A stretch of DNA of 22,786 nt from CAYTCZ01 sp964436315 (lineage in GTDB: Bacteria; Actinomycetota; Thermoleophilia; Gaiellales; Gaiellaceae). Made by a program: the position numbers and the translations under genes. The stretch is taken from positions 1 to 22,786 of the forward strand of contig CAYTCZ010000062.1 in NCBI GenBank assembly GCA_964436315.1, given 5' to 3'. The notes under the pieces are model-generated. The model was not told the DNA's origin. It saw only the letters and a program-made list of their open reading frames with translations, and ran no database searches. Below are positions 6,672 to 13,855 of this stretch, piece by piece. Positions within the stretch are counted from its first letter, which is position 1, and every line of letters starts with the position of its first letter.

Positions 6672-7405
6672 CCGGGCTCGAGCACTCTCACATCGACCTC
6701 TGGCGCTCGGCGCCCTGCGTCACGTAGAAAACGGTGCGCGGGGAAGCTGAGGTAACCAGGTCGCGTCCAGCCGATTCCGACTGGATGCAGGACGCCCCAG
6801 TGGATCGGGATGGCTACCTTGGGCTTGAGCAAGCGAAGTGCCTCGGCGGCGCGGCGAGGATCGAGGTGGCCGGCACCCAGGCGCGGACCCCAGCCCCAGA
6901 TCGGCAGCAGAGCCACATCGAGCTCGTCGCTGATCTCCTCCATCTCGGAGAACAGGTCGGTGTCGCCGGCAAAGTAGATCGAAGCGGTGCTCTCGACGAG
7001 ATAGCCCACCGGTGTCGGAGGTTTGAACGTCCGAGGAAGGCGTCCGTGTGCGGCAGGGGTGGCCGTGACCGAGACGCCGCCGATCTCGATCGCATCACCG
7101 ACGTCCACCTCGTTGATGTCCGAAAATCCGAGCTGGCGAGCGCGCCGTCCGACGCCCGTCGGAACGACGATCTTGGTGTGCTGCTCGAGGCTCCGAAGCG
7201 ATGGTGCATCGAGATGATCGCGGTGTGGATGCGAGATCAAGATCGCATCAAGATCGCGCCGCCAACCTTCATCGAAGGTCGAGGTCTTCGATCGCAAGAG
7301 ACCGACCCGACCGCGGAGAAGTGGATCGGTCAGGATCCGGACGCCGTCGATCTCGATCAGAACCGTGGCGTGTCCAACGTAGGTGATCCGGGGCTTCTCA
7401 GTCAT
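6614..7405 (-). CDS. MBL-fold metallo-hydrolase (Lactamase_B_2 / UlaG-like)
   Basis: This 263-residue, probably cytoplasmic binuclear metal hydrolase carries the metallo-beta-lactamase signature SHPHRDHLD (His59, His61, Asp63, His64). His120 (PAAHGR), Asp148 (FAGDTD) and His202 (IPIHWG) complete a full set of metal ligands. The start RITYVGHATVLIEIDGVRILTDP is typical of the UlaG/NAPE-PLD-like branch, whose members cleave phosphodiester or lactone bonds; the substrate here is unknown. I chose ATG 7405 because the family begins a few residues before that strand, although an upstream ATG at 7456 is in frame. It is last in a minus-strand run after two FmdB proteins and a rubredoxin-like protein, and it converges on udh. 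Confidence 0.88.
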   Translation of the reverse strand: MTEKPRITYVGHATVLIEIDGVRILTDPLLRGRVGLLRSKTSTFDEGWRRDLDAILISHPHRDHLDAPSLRSLEQHTKIVVPTGVGRRARQLGFSDINEVDVGDAIEIGGVSVTATPAAHGRLPRTFKPPTPVGYLVESTASIYFAGDTDLFSEMEEISDELDVALLPIWGWGPRLGAGHLDPRRAAEALRLLKPKVAIPIHWGVLHPVGIGWTRPGYLSFPAHRFLRDAGRRAPEVDVRVLEPGQAFEFERLSVGSSNAPGS

Positions 7406-7493
7406 GCGGAGGGAGAACGTACAGGCATGAAACGAGTTCTGGGGTCGCAACACCATTCTCGCCCGATTCCAACGCGAGAGCTGTTGAGCGGTG

Positions 7494-7763
7494 CTACTGC
7501 GTCCGCAGGCTCGGCGCCGGGTTTTGCTCCGACTCGGTACCCGGACCTGGCGCCTCGCGCCAGACGGCCTCCCACGACGATGCCTGACACATTGGACAGG
7601 CCGCCGGCACCTCGGCTGCGATCACCCCATAACCGCACTCTGAACAGCGCAGCTCATCACGCTGAGGCATCAAAGCCTCGTGGAAGTCGGGACGGCGCGT
7701 CGCGTCGGCGTCGCGGGAGACCCTAGGCGGTTCTGCCTCTGGACCGCTTGCGGTCTCGAACAC
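7494..7763 (-). CDS. small rubredoxin-like / zinc-ribbon protein
   Basis: This 89-residue protein starts at GTG 7763 with an AGGGA-like site just upstream. The central part has two knuckles, CSEC (C40, C43) and CPMC (C56, C59), separated by 12 residues, with an LRCSECGYGV lead-in and a SSWEAVW follow-on. This resembles a shortened rubredoxin or zinc ribbon that binds one Fe or Zn through four cysteines. The flanks are charged and probably disordered. Its role is unknown. It lies between the FmdB pair and the MBL-fold gene on the same strand. Confidence 0.68.
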   Translation of the reverse strand: MFETASGPEAEPPRVSRDADATRRPDFHEALMPQRDELRCSECGYGVIAAEVPAACPMCQASSWEAVWREAPGPGTESEQNPAPSLRTQ

Positions 7764-7826
7764 GGTCCCTAGTCTAGCGGCGACCGCACGAGCCCGGTTT
7801 GCGTCGAGGCGGACGGGGTGGAGGAG

Positions 7827-8042
7827 TTAGGGCGACGGCTTCGGTTTGGGCCGCTTGTACTTGCGACCTGGGAGGCGGTGCCAGTTGACGAGTTTCGAGC
7901 GCTTGCGCGTTCGAAACGACGAGATCATGCGCTTCGTCTTCTTCGAGCCGCAGTCAGGGCAGTCGGCCTCGATCTTGTCGGCCGGCGCGAGTTCCTCAAA
8001 CTCGACACCGCACTCCTCGCAGGTGAAATCGTAGAGCGGCAA
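7827..8042 (-). CDS. FmdB family zinc ribbon protein (copy 1)
   Basis: This 71-residue protein has the canonical FmdB start MPLYDFTCEECGVEFEEL. Its four metal ligands are C8, C11, C28 and C31, and it has a very basic, proline-rich tail (RKYKRPKPKPSP). The family is named after FmdB of Methylophilus, a regulator needed for formamidase expression; most members are uncharacterised. The downstream distance to the rubredoxin-like gene is 63 bases. It is a tandem paralogue of the gene at 8057-8290, 14 bases away, with which it is probably co-transcribed. Confidence 0.87.
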   Translation of the reverse strand: MPLYDFTCEECGVEFEELAPADKIEADCPDCGSKKTKRMISSFRTRKRSKLVNWHRLPGRKYKRPKPKPSP

Positions 8043-8056
8043 CGCGACTCAGCCGA

Positions 8057-8290
8057 TTACGGGTAGTAGCCGGGCTCTCCTCGCCGTTTTTTCGGCGCCC
8101 GCTTCGTTCGCAGATGCCTCGGAATCGACTCGAGCCAGTGCGGTCGCCACTCCGTCGCAAACTGCGGAGAGAACTGGCGCTTCGCGTCTTCGCCACACTC
8201 AGGACACTTCATCGAGTCCTGTTCAGAGGCAGGGATCAGTTCCTCGAAGACGTTGTCGCAACTCTTGCACCTGAAGTCGTAAATCGGCAC
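8057..8290 (-). CDS. FmdB family zinc ribbon protein (copy 2)
   Basis: This 77-residue protein has ligands C8, C11, C29 and C32 in the usual FmdB spacing and a basic tail ending RRGEPGYYP. I chose GTG 8290 rather than the longer in-frame ATG at 8371, because FmdB proteins almost always begin MP-x-YDF and the GTG gives exactly that. No Shine-Dalgarno precedes this GTG. A TAAACT about 8 bases upstream could be a -10 box for a leaderless transcript (inference). The start is only 29 bases from the ATG of the divergent amidase-partner gene at 8320. Confidence 0.83.
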   Translation of the reverse strand: MPIYDFRCKSCDNVFEELIPASEQDSMKCPECGEDAKRQFSPQFATEWRPHWLESIPRHLRTKRAPKKRRGEPGYYP

Positions 8291-8319
8291 GTCCAACGAG
8301 TTTAGAGGAGAATTCGCCC

Positions 8320-8484
8320 ATGGACACAGTTGTTCCGTCGAGGGAAATGCTCCGCGAGCTGGCGGCGGCACAGGGTGTCGATGTGACCGACGATGATCTC
8401 GAGAACGTGCTGGGCTTCCTGCAATTGCTCTACCCAGCCCTTCGAGACATCGAAGTGCAGCTTCCGCAGGACTGCGAGCCGTGA
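8320..8484 (+). CDS. 54-residue GatC/AtzG-like amidase partner (candidate)
   Basis: ATG 8320 is preceded by AGAGGAG (8304-8310) at a 9-base spacing. The frame ends at TGA 8482-8484, sharing GTGA with the amidase start, so the two proteins should be made together. The sequence is short and helical: REMLRELAAAQGVDVTDDDL, then ENVLGFLQLLYPALRDIEV, then an acidic proline end. A small two-helix protein encoded directly before an amidase-signature enzyme is the pattern of GatC (with GatA) and AtzG (with AtzE), which stabilise and complete the active site of their partner. I cannot see a diagnostic family motif, so the homology is inferred from size, helices and coupling. Confidence 0.62.
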   Translation: MDTVVPSREMLRELAAAQGVDVTDDDLENVLGFLQLLYPALRDIEVQLPQDCEP

Positions 8485-9830
8485 CGCTGGCTCAGCTCGT
8501 TTCGGAGCTGCATGCCGGGGATCTCACGCCCACCGAAGCGGTCGAGTCGTCGCTTTCGCGGATCGAGGCGCTGAATCCGAAGCTCAACGCGTTCATCTCG
8601 GTTCAGGCCGACGAGGCACGTTCACGGGCGCGTGACCTCGAGGCGGCATCTGACCGAGGGCTGCTCTGGGGTGTGCCGCTTGCCGTGAAAGACGTCATCG
8701 ATGTCGCCGGGGTCAAGACGACCGCTGCGTCGAGGATCCTCGTCGACAACGTCGCTGAGAGGAGTTCGGCCGCGGTCGAGAGCCTCGAGCGGGCGGGCGC
8801 GATCATCGTCGGCAAGCTCAATACACACGAGTTCGCCTACGGCGCGATGACCACCAGTACAACCTTTGGCCCAGCCCGAAATCCCTGGGATACCGATCGC
8901 ATCTGCGGTGGCTCGAGCGGCGGCAGCGGCTGCGCGGCCGCGGCCGGACTGGTCGCGGGCACTCTCGGCTCCGACACGGCCGGGTCGATCCGCATCCCGT
9001 CCGCCGTCTGTGGCGTCACTGGTCTGAGACCATCGATCGGCCTCGTGTCGAATCGGGGCGTCGTTCCCGTCTCGTGGACGTTCGACACGGTCGGCCCGAT
9101 CGCGCGGACTGCCGAGGATTGTGCGCTCATTGTCGATGCACTGGCTGCCAAGGCGGCATCGGCACAGTCGCTTTCCGACGGAATCAAAGACACGCGAATC
9201 GGCGTCGTTCGAACGCTGCTCGACGAGGGGATCGATCGATCGATCGCGTCGGCGGTGGAGGTCGCGATAGACGAGCTCGCCGGTCTTGGGGCTTCGCCGG
9301 TCGACGTAGAGGTTCCGCTTCTCCGCGAAGCCGGAACCATCCAGCAGGCGATCATGCTCCCTGAGGCGGCAGCCGTCCACATGCCGTGGTTGCGTGCGCG
9401 TCTGGCGGACTACGATCCTGACGTTCGGGCCCGCCTGCTGAGTGGCCTCTTGCTGCCGCCGACTGCGTACGTCACCGGGAAGCGAGCCCGTCGCGTCTAC
9501 CTCCAGGGAATCAAGGAGATCTTCGAACACGTGGATTTGCTCGTAGCCCCGACCATGCCGATCCTGCCCCCGCGCTTTGGCGAGCAAACGGTGTCGGTCG
9601 ATGGTGTTGAGGTGGTCTATCGACTTGCGTTCATTCACCATCTGTCTCCGTGGAGCTGCGCAGGCTTGCCGGCCGCCAGCGTCCCCTGCGGCTTTGTCGA
9701 GGGCATGCCGGTCGGGATGACGCTCGTCGGTCGCCCTTTCGAGGACGCCGCCGTCTTGCGTGCAGCGCACGCGTTCCAATCTGTGACCGACTGGCATGAG
9801 CAGCGCCCGGGCGTTGCAACTGCCGCCTGA
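8481..9830 (+). CDS. amidase-signature family amidase (GatA/AtzE-like)
   Basis: This 449-residue cytoplasmic hydrolase starts at GTG 8481, inside the stop of the small upstream gene. The Ser-cisSer-Lys triad is intact: Lys70 (PLAVKDVIDVAG), Ser145 in GGSSGGSG and nucleophile Ser169 in GSDTAGSIRIPSAVCG. It also has GKLNTHEFAYG before the glycine-serine loop and the C-terminal WSCAGLPAASVPCG and GMPVGMTLVGRPF segments. The family cleaves C-N bonds of varied amides. It is shorter than typical GatA and has no gatB nearby, so tRNA amidotransferase is unlikely. A coupled small subunit and a following MFS carrier favour a catabolic amidase, for example on ureido or carboxamide compounds; the substrate is unknown. 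Confidence 0.9.
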   Translation: MTLAQLVSELHAGDLTPTEAVESSLSRIEALNPKLNAFISVQADEARSRARDLEAASDRGLLWGVPLAVKDVIDVAGVKTTAASRILVDNVAERSSAAVESLERAGAIIVGKLNTHEFAYGAMTTSTTFGPARNPWDTDRICGGSSGGSGCAAAAGLVAGTLGSDTAGSIRIPSAVCGVTGLRPSIGLVSNRGVVPVSWTFDTVGPIARTAEDCALIVDALAAKAASAQSLSDGIKDTRIGVVRTLLDEGIDRSIASAVEVAIDELAGLGASPVDVEVPLLREAGTIQQAIMLPEAAAVHMPWLRARLADYDPDVRARLLSGLLLPPTAYVTGKRARRVYLQGIKEIFEHVDLLVAPTMPILPPRFGEQTVSVDGVEVVYRLAFIHHLSPWSCAGLPAASVPCGFVEGMPVGMTLVGRPFEDAAVLRAAHAFQSVTDWHEQRPGVATAA

Positions 9831-9848
9831 CTCGATTCCCATCGTCAC

Positions 9849-10991
9849 GTGAGTCATCGAGCGACCGTTGGCGGCTCCGCACTCGGAGTCGTCCTCGGCT
9901 GGAACGTCGCAAACATCGGTGCGATCGCCGACGAGATCGCGGTCGACTACGACGTCGCGCTCGTCACGGTCGGCCTATTCACCACGGCCATGTTCGTGAC
10001 GCACACGCTCCTCCAGATCCCAGGAGGGCGGACGGCCGATCGATTCGGCGCTCGCAGGACCGGCTTTCTTGCGCTCACAATCATCGCCGTCGCGAACGCG
10101 CTTGCGATGATTAATAACGACCCGGCGTTGGCTCTCTCCATGAGGACGCTCGTCGGGGTCGGAACAGGCTTTGGCTTCGTCGCCGGGAGCGACTACGTCA
10201 GGGAGCAGAGCGGCTCTCCGTTCGCGCAGGGGCTCTACGGCGGGATAGGCCTCGGGGGCGCCGGACTTGCACTAGCACTCGTCCCTGTGTTCGAAGGCGT
10301 GCTCGACTGGCGGGCGCCCTTCCTCACCGCCCTCGTGCTCGCAGTAGTCGCCATGGTGATTCTGGCCGCCAGCCCGCGAGACCTTCCAAGGCGGCTTGCC
10401 GCCAGGCGAGTGTCGATCGGCAGCATCCTCAGGGATTCGCGTCTCTTCGGGATCAGCGTCGTGTACATGGCGTCGTTCGGGCTGAGCGTGGTAATCGCGA
10501 ACTGGGTCGTAACACTGCTCATCCGCGCCGGTGGCCATGACGAGCAGGTCGCTGGGGCGGTGGGGGCCCTAACGCTTGTCGTCGGAGTCGTGAGTCGTCC
10601 GCTTGGAGGCTGGCTGAGCCGGCGGTATCCGGAGCAAACGCGTCCGATCATCGCCTCGAGTCTCGTCACGAGTGCATTGGCAACGGCACTTCTCGTGTTG
10701 GCCGAGCCGCTCGCTCTCGCCGCGTTCGCGGCGTTCCTACTCGGTCTGGCCGCGGGACTTCCATTTGCACCCTCGTTCGGCGCTGCTGCGGCGACACGGC
10801 CAGAGGCTCCGGCGGCAGCCGTCGCGATGGTCAACATGGCGGCGAACATGGTGATTGTGATTGGCACACCACTCATCGGTCTGACGTTCTCGCTCCCCGG
10901 CGATGGTCGCATCGGATTCGCTCTCCTTGCGGTGCTCTGGGTTGCGGCCCTCGGTGCATTACCGGCGTCCCGACAGCTCGCTCTACGCTAG
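9849..10991 (+). CDS. MFS transporter
   Basis: This 380-residue polytopic inner-membrane protein has about 11-12 hydrophobic segments. It carries the MFS loop 2-3 signature GGRTADRFGARR (G-x3-D-R-x-G-x-R) and an arginine-rich hinge around PRDLPRRLAARR between the two halves. A second-half counterpart, RPLGGWLSRRYPEQ, is also visible. The overall layout resembles the nitrate/nitrite and CynX-like branch, but no substrate motif is clear. Start is GTG 9849, 18 bases after the amidase stop; the Shine-Dalgarno is weak. The position suggests it imports the amidase substrate or exports a product. coxB follows after 30 bases, so transcripts may read into the oxidase operon. Confidence 0.85.
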   Translation: MSHRATVGGSALGVVLGWNVANIGAIADEIAVDYDVALVTVGLFTTAMFVTHTLLQIPGGRTADRFGARRTGFLALTIIAVANALAMINNDPALALSMRTLVGVGTGFGFVAGSDYVREQSGSPFAQGLYGGIGLGGAGLALALVPVFEGVLDWRAPFLTALVLAVVAMVILAASPRDLPRRLAARRVSIGSILRDSRLFGISVVYMASFGLSVVIANWVVTLLIRAGGHDEQVAGAVGALTLVVGVVSRPLGGWLSRRYPEQTRPIIASSLVTSALATALLVLAEPLALAAFAAFLLGLAAGLPFAPSFGAAAATRPEAPAAAVAMVNMAANMVIVIGTPLIGLTFSLPGDGRIGFALLAVLWVAALGALPASRQLALR

Positions 10992-11021
10992 TCTCTGGGC
11001 CGGTCGCAAAGCCGCTTCCTC

Positions 11022-11771
11022 GTGCGAAGACGCTCAATTCTCCAGATGATCGTCATCGGTGCCCTGGCGGGAGCGGCCACGGCGATCGTCGCCGTCTTCA
11101 TTCCCTGGCTTCCGGACGCTGCCTCAGAGCAGGCCGGCCCGATCGACAGCGTCTACTGGGTGATCACGATCATCTCGATCGTCATCTTCGGCGTCGTAGC
11201 CGGCGTCTCGCTCTATGCCGTCTACAAGTTTCGGGCTCGCCCCGACGACGACGAGGACGGTGCCCCGATTCACGGGCATACAGGACTCGAGATTTTCTGG
11301 ACCGCGATTCCGACAGCTCTCGTAGTCGCCATCACCGTCTATAGCGGAGTTGTTCTCGTCGACATCGAGGACATTCCGTCTGACTCACGCGTGGTCGAGG
11401 TGACGGCTCAGCAGTTTGCGTGGAGCTACTTCTATCCGGAGGCTGATGTCGCCTCGGGCGAACTCGTGCTTCCGATTGACGAGCCCGTGCTCCTGAGTAT
11501 GCGCTCACCCGACGTGATTCACGCCTTCTGGGTGCCGGAGTGGCGCATGAAACAGGACGTCGTGCCGGGGATCGAGACGAAACTGCGAATCACTCCGAAC
11601 GAGTTCGGCGAGTACTCAGTTATCTGTACGGAGCTGTGCGGTCTCGGTCATTCGACGATGCGTGCCCGCGCCAGAGTCGTCGACCGGGCGGAGTTCGACT
11701 CCTGGCTTGCCGAGAAACAGGCGGAGGGGCCGCCCGCGGTCAGTGCCGCCTCGGGTGAGGGAAGCGAGTGA
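11022..11771 (+). CDS. coxB: cytochrome c oxidase subunit II (CuA)
   Basis: This 249-residue membrane protein starts at GTG 11022. Hydrophobic segments lie at about 7-30 (signal or first helix), 45-68 and 90-113, followed by a periplasmic cupredoxin domain. The CuA ligands are all present: His167 (DVIHAFWVPEW), then Cys202, Glu204, Cys206, His210 and Met213 in CTELCGLGHSTM. The aromatic electron-entry region FAWSYFYPE (132-140) is also conserved. It receives electrons from cytochrome c and passes them to heme a in subunit I. There is no CXXCH, so unlike caa3 oxidases it lacks a fused cytochrome c domain and needs a separate donor; the diheme lipoprotein at 16317-17008 is a candidate. Confidence 0.96.
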   Translation: MRRRSILQMIVIGALAGAATAIVAVFIPWLPDAASEQAGPIDSVYWVITIISIVIFGVVAGVSLYAVYKFRARPDDDEDGAPIHGHTGLEIFWTAIPTALVVAITVYSGVVLVDIEDIPSDSRVVEVTAQQFAWSYFYPEADVASGELVLPIDEPVLLSMRSPDVIHAFWVPEWRMKQDVVPGIETKLRITPNEFGEYSVICTELCGLGHSTMRARARVVDRAEFDSWLAEKQAEGPPAVSAASGEGSE

Positions 11772-11818
11772 CAACTGTGGCCTCACATGTGGCTCGCGTG
11801 ACGTCGCATCGCGCCGGG

Positions 11819-11839
11819 CGGCTGAATAAGGTTCAGCCG
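11819..11839 (+). promoter_or_regulatory. hairpin in the coxB-coxA leader
   Basis: CGGCTGAA (11819-11826) and TTCAGCCG (11832-11839) form a perfect 8-bp stem with a 5-nt loop. It ends 27 bases before the coxA TTG and 16 before its AGGGA site (11856-11860). With no T-run it is more likely an mRNA-stability or translation element than a terminator. The rest of the 95-bp intergenic stretch shows nothing else. Confidence 0.5.
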
Positions 11840-11866
11840 GCGGCCGCGGAAGGATAGGGATCTGGG

Positions 11867-13855
11867 TTGGCAATTGACGTCCATGCGACTGACGTAACCG
11901 AGGCGACGGCGCACCCGCCGTCGGGCCCGCCGCGCGGGATGAGTCGCCTGATGGCGCCGGGCTGGTTGCGAGCCGCGTGGATGACGCCGCTCTTCTTCGG
12001 GCTGGCCACGGCTCTTGTGATCGGCGTGCGGGCCGCCCTAGACGCCGGCTCGGGGAACGACTTTGAGCCGCTCTGGGATCTCGGCGTCCTGCTCGTTGCC
12101 TGGTACGTGATCGTGCCGTTCGGCTTCTTGATCGGCATCGGCATCTTCGACTACTGGTTCTACTGGATCTCGGGACGACCGACGCGTCCGGAAGACCACT
12201 CGAGTCACGGCGCCCGCACGTGGAAGGACTACTTCAAGGTCAACACCGACCACAAGGTCATCGGCGTCCAGTACGTCGTCACCACGTTCGTGTTTTTCAT
12301 CATCGCCGGCCTCATGGCCGTGTTCATGCGGGCGGAGCTTGCTCAGCCGGGCACGCAGTTCGTCGACACGAACCAGTTCAACGGTCTCTTCTCGGTCCAC
12401 GCGACCCTGATGATCTTCCTGTTCATCGTCCCGGTCTTTGCCGGACTCGGGAACTACGTCATCCCGCTCATGATCGGGGCGCCAGACATGGCGTTTCCGA
12501 GGATGAACGCCCTCTCATTCTGGATGCTGCCGATCGGCGGCCTGATCATGCTTTCGAGCTTCCTCATTCCGGGAGGCTCGTTCGCGGTCGGTTGGACCAA
12601 CTATGTGCCATTAGCCGAGCAGTCACCGGTCTCGAACCTCGCGTTCCAGATGGGGGTTCAGTGGGCCGGTGCGTCGTCGATTGCTACAGCTCTCAACTTC
12701 CTCGTGACCATCATCACGATGCGTGCCCCAGGCATGACGTTCTGGCGTATGCCGCTCCTCGTCTGGGCCAACTTCTCGACGTCGACTCTCGTCGTTCTCG
12801 CCACGCCCTTCATTGCGGGGTCGCAGTTCTTGATCACCCTCGACCGCGTTCTCCACACGAACTTCTTCGTTGCGGACGGCGGCGGCTGGGTGATCGGCTA
12901 CCAACACATCTTCTGGTTCTACTCGCACCCGGCCGTCTACATCATGATGCTGCCCGGATTCGGGATCGTCTCAGAGGTCTTAGCCGTGTTTGCCAGGAAG
13001 CCGATCTTCGGCTATCGGCTTATGGCCTTATCACTCATGGCGATCATGATCCTGGGCTTCTCGGTCTGGGCTCACCACATGTTCGTCAGCGGTATGGCGC
13101 CCTGGCTCCGGATACCCATGATGGCGACGACGCTTTTGATTGCGATCCCGACGGGCATCAAGGTGTTCAGCTGGCTCGGCACCCTCTGGGAGGGGAGGCT
13201 CCACTTCAAGACGCCCATGTTATGGGCGTTGGGCTTCGTCTCCATGTTCGTGATTGGAGGTCTGTCAGGCATCTATCTCGGGTCGGTCCCGGTCGACATT
13301 CACGCGAGCGACACGTATTTCGTCGTCGCCCATATCCACTACGTCCTCTTCGGTGGCTCGATCTTCACGATCTTCGCCGGCGTCTACTACTGGTTCCCGA
13401 AGATGACTGGAAAGATGTACAACGAGCGCCTCGGAAAGATCCACTTCTGGATCACCTTCGTCGCGTTCAACGTGACGTTCTTCCCGATGCACTGGGTCGG
13501 GCTGCAGGGGATGCCCCGGCGCGTTGCCGACTACGATCCGGCCTACGGAGATTTGAACCTGGTGGTTTCAATAGCGTCGTTCTTCCTCGGCGCCTCGACG
13601 CTCATCTTCCTCTACAACATCATCGTCAGCTGGCGCACCGGCGAGCCGGCGCCGGCGAACCCGTGGCGAGCACTCACGCTCGAGTGGCAGGTCTCGTCGC
13701 CTCCGCCGATCTTCAACTTCGATGAGATTCCGCAGGTGGTCGGGAGCCCGTACGAGTACGGCGTCCGCGGCGCCCGCCACGCGGTCTTCAACGGTGCCAA
13801 GGTTGAGACCCCAGAGCCGACGACGGTGGGCACCGAGAAAGTCGGCGCCGGGTGA
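11867..13855 (+). CDS. coxA: cytochrome c oxidase subunit I, A2-type
   Basis: This 662-residue subunit reduces O2 at the heme a3-CuB site and pumps protons. Visible ligands are His178 (FSVHATLM) and His491 for low-spin heme; His354, His403 and His404 for CuB; and His489 for heme a3. Tyr358 is the cross-linked tyrosine. Lys432 marks the K-channel and Asp167 (DTNQFN) the D-channel entrance. The helix VI motif is FWFYSHPAVY: Ala356 replaces the Glu of A1 oxidases, and the Tyr352-Ser353 pair defines the A2 type. About 120 residues precede the family start (DHKVIGVQY), with two extra hydrophobic segments at roughly 38-58 and 69-97. I chose TTG 11867 because of AGGGA six bases upstream and a stop at 11855; ATG 11939 is the alternative. 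Confidence 0.96.
   Translation: MAIDVHATDVTEATAHPPSGPPRGMSRLMAPGWLRAAWMTPLFFGLATALVIGVRAALDAGSGNDFEPLWDLGVLLVAWYVIVPFGFLIGIGIFDYWFYWISGRPTRPEDHSSHGARTWKDYFKVNTDHKVIGVQYVVTTFVFFIIAGLMAVFMRAELAQPGTQFVDTNQFNGLFSVHATLMIFLFIVPVFAGLGNYVIPLMIGAPDMAFPRMNALSFWMLPIGGLIMLSSFLIPGGSFAVGWTNYVPLAEQSPVSNLAFQMGVQWAGASSIATALNFLVTIITMRAPGMTFWRMPLLVWANFSTSTLVVLATPFIAGSQFLITLDRVLHTNFFVADGGGWVIGYQHIFWFYSHPAVYIMMLPGFGIVSEVLAVFARKPIFGYRLMALSLMAIMILGFSVWAHHMFVSGMAPWLRIPMMATTLLIAIPTGIKVFSWLGTLWEGRLHFKTPMLWALGFVSMFVIGGLSGIYLGSVPVDIHASDTYFVVAHIHYVLFGGSIFTIFAGVYYWFPKMTGKMYNERLGKIHFWITFVAFNVTFFPMHWVGLQGMPRRVADYDPAYGDLNLVVSIASFFLGASTLIFLYNIIVSWRTGEPAPANPWRALTLEWQVSSPPPIFNFDEIPQVVGSPYEYGVRGARHAVFNGAKVETPEPTTVGTEKVGAG

Noticed and set aside
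6734..7726. 330-residue plus-strand ORF
   Set aside because: It is antisense to the MBL-fold gene with its complete metal-ligand set and to the rubredoxin-like gene, and has no domain of its own.
9230..9246. Four tandem GATC units in the amidase gene
   Set aside because: They encode ordinary residues in frame (IDRSIAS). This short microsatellite is expected by chance in GATC-rich sequence and nothing suggests function.
8622..9857. 411-residue minus-strand ORF opposite the amidase
   Set aside because: It is the shadow of an amidase with an intact catalytic triad; its composition is dominated by Arg and Asp.
12220..13725. 501-residue plus-strand ORF inside coxA in another frame
   Set aside because: It is rich in His, Arg, Asp and Leu and has no membrane or metal motif; coxA in the true frame has all heme and copper ligands.
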